NCBI GenBank assembly: GCA_044227925.1
Contig: JBGAVW010000018.1
Span: forward strand, 1-64,000
DNA length: 64,000 nt
Source of the DNA: JADJLQ01 sp044227925
GTDB taxonomy: Bacteria > Bacteroidota > Bacteroidia > Chitinophagales > Saprospiraceae
Direction: 5' to 3'
In this document: positions 42,248-50,710 of the stretch, piece after piece
Position numbering within the stretch: position 1 is the stretch's first letter
Layout of the letters: the number at the start of each line of letters is the position of its first letter
Program-made: the position numbers and the translations under genes
Notes under the pieces: generated by a model
Databases searched by the model: none
Seen by the model: only the letters and a program-made list of their open reading frames with translations
Told to the model about the DNA's origin: nothing

Positions 42248-44386
42248 ATGGCAAAGAAAGATCTGAGATATACTCGTAACATTGGGATTGCTGCACATAT
42301 CGATGCAGGTAAAACCACTACTACTGAGCGTATATTATATTACACTGGCATCACTCACAAAATTGGTGAGGTTCATGACGGAGCCGCCACAATGGACCAT
42401 ATGGAACAAGAGCAGGAAAGAGGTATTACTATTACTGCCGCTGCCACCAAAACCGCCTGGAATTGGAAAGGAGATGAATACACTATTAATATAATAGATA
42501 CTCCAGGCCACGTGGACTTTACCGTAGAGGTAGAAAGATCACTGCGTGTATTAGACGGGACTGTTGCTCTTTTTTGCGCAGTTTCCGGTGTAGAGCCACA
42601 GTCTGAAACCGTTTGGAGACAAGCTGACAGATATAAGGTACCTCGCATTGGTTTCGTAAATAAAATGGATAGATCCGGTGCAGATTTTTTTAATGTAGTA
42701 GAAGAAGTAAGAACCAAATTAGGGTCAAAACCAATTCCATTACAAGTACCTATCGGATCTGAACACAATTTTAAAGGGGTGGTCGATTTGATCACGAATA
42801 AAGCCATCATTTGGAACGAGGCAGATCAGGGAATGACATATACTGAAATTCCTATTCCGGATGATCTCAAAGAAACAGTAAAGCTGTGGAGAGATCGATT
42901 AATGGAAGTGGCTGCAGAATACGATGATCGATTGATGGAAAAGTACTTTGAAGATGCTAATTCTCTCGAGGTAGAAGAAGTACAGGCAGCTTTAAGACAA
43001 GCCGTTATTGATATGAAAATCGTATTGATGATGTGTGGATCTGCCTTCAAAAACAAAGGAGTACAGGCAATGTTGGACGCTGTATGTACTTACCTTCCAT
43101 CACCTGCAGATATAGATGCTGTTGAAGGAATTAATCCTAAAACAGATGCAATAGAAAAAAGGAAACCTAATAATGATGAGCCATTTGCAGCTCTTGCATT
43201 CAAGATAGTAAACGATCCTTTTGTGGGAAGACTTTCTTACATGAGAGTTTACTCAGGGAAATTGGAGAATGGATCTTATGTTCAGAATACCAGATCTGAT
43301 AAAAAAGAGAGGATCTCCCGCTTATATCAAATGCATGCCAATAAACAAAATCCAATCGAGTTTGTAGAGGCTGGTGATATTGCTGCAGCTGTTGGTATGA
43401 AAGATATCCGCACAGGTGATACACTTTGCGATCCGGATAAACCCATAATTCTGGAAAGTATGAAATTCCCTGAGCCTGTAATTGGTCTTGCGGTAGAACC
43501 AAAGACTCAGAAAGATTTGGATAAAATGGGTATTGCACTTAATAAGCTTGCAGAAGAGGATCCAACCTTTAAAGTGAAATACGATGAAGATACCAACCAA
43601 ACCATTATCAGTGGAATGGGGGAATTACACCTGGAGATCATTGTAGATCGTATGCGTCGCGAATTTGGAGTTGAATGTAACCAAGGCGCTCCACAGGTTA
43701 ACTATAAAGAAGCGTTGACCAGAGCTGTTAGCCATAGAGAAAAACTTAAAAAACAGACTGGTGGATCTGGTTTGTTTGCAGATATTGAGTTTGAAATTGG
43801 ACCTGCTGATGAAGAATTTTTAGCAAGTGAAGATTTCAAATCCGGTAAAACTAAAATGCAATTTGTTAATGAAATCGTGGGAGGTTCTATTCCACGTGAA
43901 TTAATACCGCCGACACAAAAAGGCTTTTTGGCCATGATGGAAAATGGTGTACTGGCAGGTTATAATATTGACAGTATGAAGGTAAGAATCTATGATGGTT
44001 CTACTCACACAGTTGACTCTAAACCTGTAGCATTTGAATTATGCGCTAAGGAAGGTTTCAGAGCTGCTGCTCCTAAAGCCGGTCCCGTAATTCTCGAGCC
44101 CATTATGAAATTGGAAGTAGTAACTCCTGAGGAGTTTGTGGGTCCTGTAATTGGTGACCTCAATAGGAGAAGAGGATTACCAAAAGGACAGGAAATGAGA
44201 CCTGGTGCAGCAGTGGCCATACAAGCTGATGTGCCATTATCAGAAATGTTTGGTTATGTTACCCAATTACGTACCATCACCTCCGGTCGTGCAAGTTCCA
44301 CCATGGAATTTTCACACTATGCTCAGGTACCAGGTGGTATAGCGACAGAAGTAATAGCAAAAGCAAAAGGTGCCGTGAAGGCATAA
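42248..44386 (+). CDS. fusA: Translation elongation factor G
   Basis: EF-G is the GTPase that drives translocation and, with RRF, ribosome recycling. The 712-residue protein has G1 AHIDAGKTTTTER, G2 GITITAAAT, G3 DTPGHVDFT, G4 NKMDR and the five EF-G domains to the C-terminal SRASSTMEFSHYAQVP. Length is that of a canonical EF-G rather than a paralogue. It follows rpsG by 24 bp and precedes rpsJ by 34 bp. tuf, often next, is not here. Confidence 0.98.
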   Translation: MAKKDLRYTRNIGIAAHIDAGKTTTTERILYYTGITHKIGEVHDGAATMDHMEQEQERGITITAAATKTAWNWKGDEYTINIIDTPGHVDFTVEVERSLRVLDGTVALFCAVSGVEPQSETVWRQADRYKVPRIGFVNKMDRSGADFFNVVEEVRTKLGSKPIPLQVPIGSEHNFKGVVDLITNKAIIWNEADQGMTYTEIPIPDDLKETVKLWRDRLMEVAAEYDDRLMEKYFEDANSLEVEEVQAALRQAVIDMKIVLMMCGSAFKNKGVQAMLDAVCTYLPSPADIDAVEGINPKTDAIEKRKPNNDEPFAALAFKIVNDPFVGRLSYMRVYSGKLENGSYVQNTRSDKKERISRLYQMHANKQNPIEFVEAGDIAAAVGMKDIRTGDTLCDPDKPIILESMKFPEPVIGLAVEPKTQKDLDKMGIALNKLAEEDPTFKVKYDEDTNQTIISGMGELHLEIIVDRMRREFGVECNQGAPQVNYKEALTRAVSHREKLKKQTGGSGLFADIEFEIGPADEEFLASEDFKSGKTKMQFVNEIVGGSIPRELIPPTQKGFLAMMENGVLAGYNIDSMKVRIYDGSTHTVDSKPVAFELCAKEGFRAAAPKAGPVILEPIMKLEVVTPEEFVGPVIGDLNRRRGLPKGQEMRPGAAVAIQADVPLSEMFGYVTQLRTITSGRASSTMEFSHYAQVPGGIATEVIAKAKGAVKA

Positions 44387-44420
44387 AAATGTAAAATTGT
44401 AAAAAAAATATATCAGGGAA

Positions 44421-44729
44421 ATGAATCAAAAGATTAGAATCAAACTCCGCTCTTACGACCACAATTTGGTAGATAAGTCTACGGAGAAGATCGTAAAGAC
44501 GGTCCGCAACAGCGGCGCTGTGGTTACAGGTCCGATTCCGCTGCCCTCTGAGAGAGAAGTTTACACCGTGTTGCGGTCACCGCACGTAAACAAAAAAGCT
44601 CGGGAGCAGTTTCAACTTCGGACCCATAAGCGCCTTATAGAAATCTACACACCAACACAAAAGACGGTAGATGCGCTATCAAAACTAGAGCTCCCTTCGG
44701 GTGTTGATATCCAGGTAAAACTTACCTGA
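44421..44729 (+). CDS. rpsJ: 30S ribosomal protein S10
   Basis: S10 belongs to the 30S head and also acts in NusB/NusE antitermination. The 102-residue protein has KIRIKLRSYDHNLVDKS, the loop TGPIPLPSEREVYTVLRSPHVNKKAREQF and RLIEIYTP. Its codons look locally more GC-rich than those of its neighbours. It closes the str-like part of the block; a 131-bp structured gap separates it from rplC, where most bacteria have only a few bases. Confidence 0.98.
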   Translation: MNQKIRIKLRSYDHNLVDKSTEKIVKTVRNSGAVVTGPIPLPSEREVYTVLRSPHVNKKAREQFQLRTHKRLIEIYTPTQKTVDALSKLELPSGVDIQVKLT

Positions 44730-44738
44730 TAGTGTGGG

Positions 44739-44818
44739 TCTAATCAATTGATTAGAAGGATATTATAAACAAAAATTAGTGTCCTTGAATGAAAATACAG
44801 TCTAATTTCTGTATTCAA
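44739..44818 (+). promoter_or_regulatory. Structured rpsJ-rplC intergenic region
   Basis: The gap 44730-44860 contains the 18-bp perfect palindrome TCTAATCAATTGATTAGA (44739-44756) and a hairpin with arms AATACAG (44794-44800) and CTGTATT (44809-44815), extendable through TTGAA (44785-44789) and TTCAA (44814-44818) with a bulge. No T-run follows, so it is not a terminator. A regulatory leader or RNA-processing site is inferred. Confidence 0.45.
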
Positions 44819-44860
44819 ATTCAATGGCATATTATCTAAATAATTTAAAAACACTGAAAA

Positions 44861-45484
44861 GTGAACGGATTGATAGGTAAAAAAATAGGCATGACCAGTA
44901 TCTATGATGATAAGGGTAAATATGTTGCCTGTACTGTTATCGAAGCTGGTCCTAATATTGTGACTCAGGTGAAAACAGACGACTCAGATGGCTATACAGC
45001 CTTACAATTGGGTTTTGGTGAGGCTAAAGAAAAGAACACCACTGCTCAGTTAAAAGGCCATTTTAGCAAAGCAAACACTTCTCCAAAGAGGAAAATTGCT
45101 GAGTTTAGAAATTCAACTCTTCAAAAAAGTATCGGTGAACAAATTACCGTTGACGAAGTCTTTAAGCCTGGTGATATGGTGCACGCAGTGGGTACTTCAA
45201 AAGGAAAGGGCTTTCAGGGGGTGGTAAAAAGACACGGCTTTGGTGGTGTCGGTGAACTTACTCACGGTCAACATGATCGTCAGCGTGCTCCGGGATCCGT
45301 TGGTTCTTCCTCTTTTCCTTCAAAAGTATTTAAAGGCATTAGAATGGCCGGTCGTACAGGAGGTGTTAGAGTGAAAATGAAAAACCTGAAAGTAATCAAG
45401 GTTTTTGGAGATAAAAATTTATTGGTAGTTCAAGGTGCTATACCTGGTCATACCGGATCATTTGTAATTATTGAAAAAAAATAA
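44861..45484 (+). CDS. rplC: 50S ribosomal protein L3
   Basis: L3 is a primary 23S binder reaching the peptidyl transferase centre. The 207-residue protein starts MNGLIGKKIGMTSIYDDKG from a GTG at 44861 and has the long loop HGFGGVGELTHGQHDRQRAPGSVG-type segment containing the conserved Gln near 150. It follows the structured 131-bp gap and is 3 bp upstream of rplD. The GTG start is notable in a run otherwise using ATG, and may damp translation. Confidence 0.97.
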   Translation: MNGLIGKKIGMTSIYDDKGKYVACTVIEAGPNIVTQVKTDDSDGYTALQLGFGEAKEKNTTAQLKGHFSKANTSPKRKIAEFRNSTLQKSIGEQITVDEVFKPGDMVHAVGTSKGKGFQGVVKRHGFGGVGELTHGQHDRQRAPGSVGSSSFPSKVFKGIRMAGRTGGVRVKMKNLKVIKVFGDKNLLVVQGAIPGHTGSFVIIEKK

Positions 45485-45487
45485 GCC

Positions 45488-46117
45488 ATGAAAGTAGCTA
45501 TTTTAAATACTTCAGGTTCTGAAACTGGTAGATCTGCAGAATTACCTGGTGATATATTTGGTATCGAACCCAATCAGCATGCTGTATACCTCGATGTGAA
45601 GGCATATTTAGCTAATCAAAGACAAGGCACAGCTGAAACCAAAGAAAGGAATATGATCTCCGGATCTACCCGAAAACTTCACAAGCAAAAAGGAACCGGT
45701 GGTTCCCGAAAAGGAGATATCAAATCTCCGGTTTTTAGAGGAGGTGGAACAGTGTTTGGACCCAATCCCAGGGATTATAGTGAAAAAGTAAATAAAAAAG
45801 TAAAAGTACTGGCTCGTAAATCAGCACTTTCCGATAAAGCAATTCAGGGTAAGGTAGTGGTTATTGAAGATTTTTCTTTTGACAAACCAAAAACCAAAAG
45901 CTTTACTGAGGTAATTAAAAATCTGAAATTGGGCGGAAAGAAAACCTTATTGGTCACTGCGGACTATGATAAAAACTTATACTTGTCTGGTAGAAATGTG
46001 CCTAAAGCCAATTTGGTACATGCTCAGGATATTAATACATATTCCATATTAAATTCAAATGTGCTGGTGCTCGTAGAAAGTGCTATTGCCAAATTGAATG
46101 AAACACTTTCAAAATAA
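45488..46117 (+). CDS. rplD: 50S ribosomal protein L4
   Basis: L4 lines the exit tunnel and is the S10 operon regulator in E. coli. The 209-residue protein has the tunnel loop GSTRKLHKQKGTGGSRKGD near 57-75 and FRGGGTVFGPNPRDYS. It lies 3 bp after rplC and 8 bp before rplW. If L4 autoregulation exists here, the structured region before rplC would be the obvious target (inference). Confidence 0.98.
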   Translation: MKVAILNTSGSETGRSAELPGDIFGIEPNQHAVYLDVKAYLANQRQGTAETKERNMISGSTRKLHKQKGTGGSRKGDIKSPVFRGGGTVFGPNPRDYSEKVNKKVKVLARKSALSDKAIQGKVVVIEDFSFDKPKTKSFTEVIKNLKLGGKKTLLVTADYDKNLYLSGRNVPKANLVHAQDINTYSILNSNVLVLVESAIAKLNETLSK

Positions 46118-46125
46118 TTGGTATC

Positions 46126-46422
46126 ATGGAAAAGAATATTTTAATTAAACCTGTCATTTCAGAAAAAGCGGAAAAAATAGCGGGAGCACTTCCTCGGTAC
46201 ACTTTTCTGGTTAATAAAGATGCTAATAAAGTGGAGATACAAAAAGCCGTAGAAAAACACTATGGTGTAAATGTACAGGATGTAAATACATTGATCAATC
46301 CTTCAAAGCGAAAATCAAGATCTACTAAGCGTAAAGTTACTGTAGGTTTGAAGCCTGCTTACAAAAAAGCGATCGTGACTTTGGTTGAAGGCGACAGCAT
46401 AAACATATATGGTGAAATCTAA
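46126..46422 (+). CDS. rplW: 50S ribosomal protein L23
   Basis: L23 sits at the exit-tunnel mouth and docks SRP, trigger factor and SecY. The 98-residue protein has the LIKPVISEKAEKIA start, YTFLVNKDANKVEIQKAVE and the basic loop NPSKRKSRSTKRKV. Length is usual. It is 8 bp after rplD and 16 bp before rplB. Confidence 0.97.
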   Translation: MEKNILIKPVISEKAEKIAGALPRYTFLVNKDANKVEIQKAVEKHYGVNVQDVNTLINPSKRKSRSTKRKVTVGLKPAYKKAIVTLVEGDSINIYGEI

Positions 46423-46438
46423 TTAAATGATTTAAGAA

Positions 46439-47278
46439 ATGCCAGTAAGAAAATTTAAACCAGTAACTCCAGGTACCCGATTCAGGATTGCCAATACTTT
46501 TACGGAGATCACAAAAGATACCCCGGAAAAGAGTTTGCTAAAACCAATTCATGATGTTGCGGGTCGTAATAATCAGGGTCGAATGACCATGAGATACCGC
46601 GGTGGTGGAGAAAAAAGACAATACCGTGTAATTGATTTCAAACGAGATAAAGATGGTATTCCAGCATTGGTTCACTCTATAGAATACGATCCCAATAGAA
46701 CTGCTTACATCGCTTTATTACATTACGGTGATGGCGAGAAAAGGTATATTATTGCACCCAATGGTCTCAAGGTAGGTCAAAAATTGTTCAGTGGCAAAGA
46801 TGCCCTTCCAGAGGTTGGAAACACAATGTATTTAAAAGACATCCCACTAGGTACATCTATTCATGCCATTGAATTGCATCCTCAGCAGGGAGCTGCCCTG
46901 GCCAGAAGTGCGGGTACGTACGCTGAACTTACTGGTAAAGAAGACAGATACGGAGTAGTAAAAATGCCATCCGGGGAGGTAAGAAGAATATTACTTCAGT
47001 GCCGCGCCACAATTGGTACTACATCAAATCCTGATCATGGACTTCAGATTTTGGGTAAAGCAGGTAGAAGCAGACACCGAGGTATTCGTCCGAGAAACAG
47101 AGGGGTAGCAATGAATCCGGTCGATCACCCGATGGGTGGAGGTGAAGGTCGTGCATCAGGAGGTCATCCAAGATCACGTACTTCTGTAAAAGCAAAAGGC
47201 TATAAAACAAGAAGTAAAACAAAAGGATCAGAAAAGCTGATCATATCTCATAGAAATGCTAAAAAAAATAATGGCTAA
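46439..47278 (+). CDS. rplB: 50S ribosomal protein L2
   Basis: L2 supports peptidyl transfer and subunit joining. The 279-residue protein shows GRNNQGRMTMRYRGGG near 40-55, LHPQQGAALARSAG near 150, and the C-terminal VAMNPVDHPMGGGEGRASGG with the conserved His of the PTC-proximal loop. Length and start match the family. It precedes rpsS by 13 bp. Confidence 0.98.
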   Translation: MPVRKFKPVTPGTRFRIANTFTEITKDTPEKSLLKPIHDVAGRNNQGRMTMRYRGGGEKRQYRVIDFKRDKDGIPALVHSIEYDPNRTAYIALLHYGDGEKRYIIAPNGLKVGQKLFSGKDALPEVGNTMYLKDIPLGTSIHAIELHPQQGAALARSAGTYAELTGKEDRYGVVKMPSGEVRRILLQCRATIGTTSNPDHGLQILGKAGRSRHRGIRPRNRGVAMNPVDHPMGGGEGRASGGHPRSRTSVKAKGYKTRSKTKGSEKLIISHRNAKKNNG

Positions 47279-47291
47279 AAAATAAAAAGTC

Positions 47292-47573
47292 ATGGCAAGA
47301 TCGATAAAAAAAGGACCTTACGTATTTCACAAACTACTTAAAAAAGTACAAGTGAATAAACAATCAAATAAGAAGACGGTGATCAAAACCTGGTCACGTG
47401 CCTCTATGATTATACCTGAAATGGTAGGAGAGACATTAGCAGTTCATAATGGAAAGACCTTTATACCGGTGTATGTAACTGAAAATATGGTGGGTCATAA
47501 ACTGGGAGAGTTTTCACCTACCAGAACTTTTAGAGGTCACTCCGGAAACAGAAAAGACGAAGCCAAAAAATAA
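47292..47573 (+). CDS. rpsS: 30S ribosomal protein S19
   Basis: S19 is a 30S head protein near the A-site tRNA. The 93-residue protein has MARSIKKGPYVFHKLLKKV, TWSRASMIIPEMVG and HKLGEFSPTRTFRGHSG, all family signatures. It lies 13 bp after rplB and 36 bp before rplV. Confidence 0.98.
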   Translation: MARSIKKGPYVFHKLLKKVQVNKQSNKKTVIKTWSRASMIIPEMVGETLAVHNGKTFIPVYVTENMVGHKLGEFSPTRTFRGHSGNRKDEAKK

Positions 47574-47609
47574 ACTTGATTAATATAAATTAAGTAAAAA
47601 AGTAAACAA

Positions 47610-48005
47610 ATGGAAGCAGTAGCTCATTTAAGAAATGGTCACGGATCAGCGCGAAAAATTCGCTTAGTCGTTGACAATATCAGAGGTAGAAAAGTAGTAG
47701 ATGCTTTAAACATACTCAAGTTTACAAAGAAAGATTCTGCGTATTGGGTAGAAAAAGCCTTGATCTCCGCTGTAGCCAACTGGGAGATTAAAAGCGCTCA
47801 GACAGGCAATACGGATGCCTATGATTTAATTGTAAGCAAAGCCTTTGTCGGTGGTGGACCGGTTTTGAAAAGATTTCAGCCTGCACCGCATGGCCGGGCT
47901 CATCGCATCAGAAAAAGATCCAATCACCTTACCCTGGTAGTGGCCAACAATGTGCCTCTTCCTGCGGAAGAAGTAGTTTCAGAAGAAAATCAATCTAATC
48001 AATAA
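47610..48005 (+). CDS. rplV: 50S ribosomal protein L22
   Basis: L22 lines the exit tunnel with a long beta-hairpin and is a macrolide-resistance site. The 131-residue protein has GSARKIRLVVDNIRGRKV and the hairpin GPVLKRFQPAPHGRAHRIRKRSNHLTLVV. The N-terminus is short, and the acidic tail (VVSEENQSNQ) extends past the E. coli end. It precedes rpsC by 19 bp. Confidence 0.97.
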   Translation: MEAVAHLRNGHGSARKIRLVVDNIRGRKVVDALNILKFTKKDSAYWVEKALISAVANWEIKSAQTGNTDAYDLIVSKAFVGGGPVLKRFQPAPHGRAHRIRKRSNHLTLVVANNVPLPAEEVVSEENQSNQ

Positions 48006-48024
48006 ACCATAATATTTAAACTGC

Positions 48025-48858
48025 ATGGGTCAGAAAGTAAATCCAATAGGAAGTAGGTTAGGAATCATCAGAGGATGGGATTCTAATTGGTTCGGTGGTA
48101 AAAACATGGCTAAAAAAGTCGTGGAAGATGAGCAAATCAGAAGATACCTCTTTGCTCGTATTGAAAAAGGCGGAGTCGCTAAAATTGTAATTGAACGAAC
48201 TCTTAAAAGAATCACGCTCACCATCCATACTTCCAGACCAGGTATCATTATCGGAAAAGGGGGTACTGAAGTGGATAAAATCAGGGAGGAATTAAAGAAA
48301 TTGGCAGGATCTGATGTGCAGATAAATATCATGGAGATCAGAAAACCAGAGTTGGAAGCTACCATTGTTGGGGAGTCCATCGCAAAACAGATTGAATCCA
48401 GGGTAAATTATCGTCGTGCTATAAAATCATCTATTCAGTCAACCATGAGGGCAGGAGCTGAAGGAATCAAGATAAGAATTTCTGGCCGGTTGAATGGTGC
48501 GGAAATGGCAAGATCTGAAGAATACAAAGAAGGTCGTACCCCGTTGCATACTTTCAGAGCTGATATTGACTATGCGTTGGCAGAAGCTCAGACTGTTTAT
48601 GGAAAAATCGGTATTAAAACCTGGATTTGTAAAGGTGAAGTGCTTACAAAAAGAGACCTTTCACCTAATATCGGTCTAGTGAAAAAAGAAACAGGTGGTG
48701 ACCGAAACGACAGACGAGATGATAGGGGAGGAAGAAGCAGAGGAGGTCGTGGACGAGATGATCGAGGAGGCAGAGGCGGTGATAGAGGTGGTCGTGGTGG
48801 TGATCGAGGTGCCAGAAGCGGAGGTAATAGAACTCCACGAAATAATAACCAGGATTGA
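48025..48858 (+). CDS. rpsC: 30S ribosomal protein S3 with RGG-rich C-terminal extension
   Basis: S3 lies at the mRNA entry channel and helps the helicase function. The 277-residue protein has the KH domain with GKGG at 77-80 and the C-terminal domain ending near residue 221 (SPNIGLVKK). Beyond this, residues 222-277 are an extra tail of Arg, Gly and Asp with repeated RGG/RGGRGGD units, a composition typical of RNA-binding low-complexity regions. Core lengths match the family. It lies 19 bp after rplV and 47 bp before rplP. Confidence 0.97.
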   Translation: MGQKVNPIGSRLGIIRGWDSNWFGGKNMAKKVVEDEQIRRYLFARIEKGGVAKIVIERTLKRITLTIHTSRPGIIIGKGGTEVDKIREELKKLAGSDVQINIMEIRKPELEATIVGESIAKQIESRVNYRRAIKSSIQSTMRAGAEGIKIRISGRLNGAEMARSEEYKEGRTPLHTFRADIDYALAEAQTVYGKIGIKTWICKGEVLTKRDLSPNIGLVKKETGGDRNDRRDDRGGRSRGGRGRDDRGGRGGDRGGRGGDRGARSGGNRTPRNNNQD

Positions 48859-48905
48859 TTAAATATATTAGCGTAATTTTGCAAAACTTTTTTAAAAAAT
48901 AGGCC

Positions 48906-49319
48906 ATGTTACAGCCAAAAAGACAGAAATATCGCAAGCAACAGAAAGGTAGAAACACAGGTATTGCAGTAAAAGGAAGTACCATATCTTTTGGATCTTA
49001 TGGATTGAAATCCATGGAGTTAGGGCGTATTACCAACAGGCAGTTAGAAGCTGCCCGTATTGCTATGACTCGTGAAACCAAGCGTGAAGGACAAGTCTGG
49101 ATCAGAATTTTCCCAGATAAGCCAATCACTCATAAACCTGCTGAAGTCCGAATGGGTAAAGGTAAAGGAGCAGTGGAATATTACGTAGCCTTGGTTCAAC
49201 CTGGTCGAATTCTTTTTGAAATGGAAGGGACTACACTCGAAGCCGCCACCAAAGCCTTAAATATGGCTGCTCAAAAATTACCTATTAAAACTAAAGTAGT
49301 GGTAAGACACGACATCTAA
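48906..49319 (+). CDS. rplP: 50S ribosomal protein L16
   Basis: L16 is a late assembly protein positioning A-site tRNA. The 137-residue protein starts MLQPKRQKYRKQQKGR and has RITNRQLEAARIAMTR and IRIFPDKPITHKPAEVRMGKGKG, with the arginine that is hydroxylated in E. coli (Arg81) in the RMGKGKG block. It precedes rpmC by 15 bp. Confidence 0.98.
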   Translation: MLQPKRQKYRKQQKGRNTGIAVKGSTISFGSYGLKSMELGRITNRQLEAARIAMTRETKREGQVWIRIFPDKPITHKPAEVRMGKGKGAVEYYVALVQPGRILFEMEGTTLEAATKALNMAAQKLPIKTKVVVRHDI

Positions 49320-49334
49320 TAAACGAAGAAAGTT

Positions 49335-49592
49335 ATGGCTAACAAGAAACATCAGGAAATAATCTCAATGTCTGCTACAGATATTTCAAATTCTTTGGTG
49401 CAGGCTAAAATGGAATTGCAAAAGGCAAAGTTTACTCATGCAGTAAAAGGGCTTGACAAACCATCTGTTATTAAAGACCTTCGTAAGAAAATCGCCAGAT
49501 TGGAAACCGAAACCAGAAGCAGAGAAGTAAAAAATATGTCAGAATCTCAGTTGGCAAAAAGATCAAAAATCCGGGCCAGACGAGCCAACTAA
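49335..49592 (+). CDS. rpmC: 50S ribosomal protein L29
   Basis: L29 is a two-helix protein at the tunnel exit. The 85-residue product has the core ISMSATDISNSLVQAKMELQ through DLRKKIARLETETR, with an extra charged C-terminal helix of about 20 residues (EVKNMSESQLAKRSKIRARRAN) compared with E. coli (63 residues). This longer tail is seen in related Bacteroidota as I recall. It lies 15 bp after rplP and 35 bp before rpsQ. Confidence 0.95.
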   Translation: MANKKHQEIISMSATDISNSLVQAKMELQKAKFTHAVKGLDKPSVIKDLRKKIARLETETRSREVKNMSESQLAKRSKIRARRAN

Positions 49593-49627
49593 TTTAAACT
49601 ACAATTACCTTTTTAATAAATAGTAAA

Positions 49628-49909
49628 ATGGATCAAAATACATCAACAGAGCCTGCTAAAAGAGCAAATCGAAAAACAAGGGTTGGTATTGTAAAAAGTA
49701 ATAAAATGGATAAAACCATTACCGTTATTTTGGACAGAAAGGTTAAACATCCTAAGTATGGTAAATTTATGCATAAAACCAGCAAGTTCATGGCTCATGA
49801 TGAAAAAAATGAGTGCAAAGAAGGCGATACCGTATTGATCATGGAGACTCGTCCTTTAAGCAAAAATAAAAGCTGGAGATTGGTACAAATAATAGAAAGA
49901 GCTAAGTAA
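49628..49909 (+). CDS. rpsQ: 30S ribosomal protein S17
   Basis: S17 is an OB-fold protein of the 30S body. The 93-residue protein has a short Thr/Ala-rich N-terminus, then GIVKSNKMDKTITVILDRKVKHPKYGKF, EGDTVLIMETRPLSKNKSWRLV. The core is complete. It lies 35 bp after rpmC and 40 bp before rplN. Confidence 0.97.
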   Translation: MDQNTSTEPAKRANRKTRVGIVKSNKMDKTITVILDRKVKHPKYGKFMHKTSKFMAHDEKNECKEGDTVLIMETRPLSKNKSWRLVQIIERAK

Positions 49910-49949
49910 TTTAAATTAAATAATAATCCTATTTAAAACATAGGCTATC

Positions 49950-50318
49950 ATGATACAAACAGAAACAAAATTAAATGTAGCAGACAACAGCGGTGCCAAA
50001 ATCGTACAATGCATACGTGTATTGGGCAGTACCCGCCGAAGATATGCCGGTGTAGGTGATGTTATTGTGGTAACAGTCAAAGACGCTACGCCTACCGGAG
50101 GTATAAAAAAAGGGACAGTTTCAAAAGCAGTTATTGTGAGAACTTCTCAACCGATTCACCGAAAAGATGGTTCATACATCCGTTTTGATGATAATGCTGT
50201 GGTATTACTGACGAATGCGGATGAGCCCAGAGGAACAAGGATTTTCGGCCCTGTAGCACGGGAACTAAGAGATAAAAACTACATGAGAATAGTATCATTG
50301 GCGCCTGAAGTATTATAA
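49950..50318 (+). CDS. rplN: 50S ribosomal protein L14
   Basis: L14 is at the subunit interface and is the docking site for silencing factor RsfS. The 122-residue protein has MIQTETKLNVADNSGAK, the signature VGDVIVVTVKDATPTGGIKKG and DDNAVVLLTNADEPRGTRIFGPVARELR. Length is exactly the family norm. It precedes rplX by 32 bp. Confidence 0.98.
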   Translation: MIQTETKLNVADNSGAKIVQCIRVLGSTRRRYAGVGDVIVVTVKDATPTGGIKKGTVSKAVIVRTSQPIHRKDGSYIRFDDNAVVLLTNADEPRGTRIFGPVARELRDKNYMRIVSLAPEVL

Positions 50319-50350
50319 ATTATTGACACAGAATTCAACTTGTAATAAAG

Positions 50351-50701
50351 ATGATAACAAAAAATAAAATTACCACCAAACGATTTTCTCCTAAACTGAA
50401 TCTTAAAAAAGGAGATCAGGTTATCGTGATTTCCGGTGACCAGAAAGGGAAAAAAGGTGAAGTACAAAAAATTATGAAGGAATCCTTGAAAGCTGTGGTG
50501 ACGGATGTCAATTTGGTAAAAAGACATACAAAACCTACTAACAACAACCCAGGTGGAATCAGGGAAATCCCAGCTCCAATTTATATCTCAAAATTAATGT
50601 TGGTTGATCCAAAATCAGGAGAAGCAACACGAGTGGGTAGAAGAATGGAAAATGGAAAATCTGTTCGGTATGCTAAAAAATCAGGTCAAACTATAAAGTA
50701 A
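50351..50701 (+). CDS. rplX: 50S ribosomal protein L24
   Basis: L24 starts 50S assembly. The 116-residue protein has the KOW motif KKGDQVIVISGDQKGKKGEV near 20-39, then VNLVKRHTKP and GGIREIPAPIYISKLMLVDP. It lies 32 bp after rplN and 9 bp before rplE. Confidence 0.97.
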   Translation: MITKNKITTKRFSPKLNLKKGDQVIVISGDQKGKKGEVQKIMKESLKAVVTDVNLVKRHTKPTNNNPGGIREIPAPIYISKLMLVDPKSGEATRVGRRMENGKSVRYAKKSGQTIK

Positions 50702-50710
50702 TAGTCTATC

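Noticed and set aside
42373..44220. Several minus-strand frames of 70-145 codons inside fusA
   Set aside because: fusA is unmistakable and highly expressed; these antisense frames are by-products of its codon bias.
48597..48985. Minus-strand frames of 95 and 106 codons rich in Pro/Arg/Ser and His/Tyr/Leu
   Set aside because: They are antisense to the repetitive RGG tail of rpsC and the start of rplP; stop-free reading follows from the repeats.
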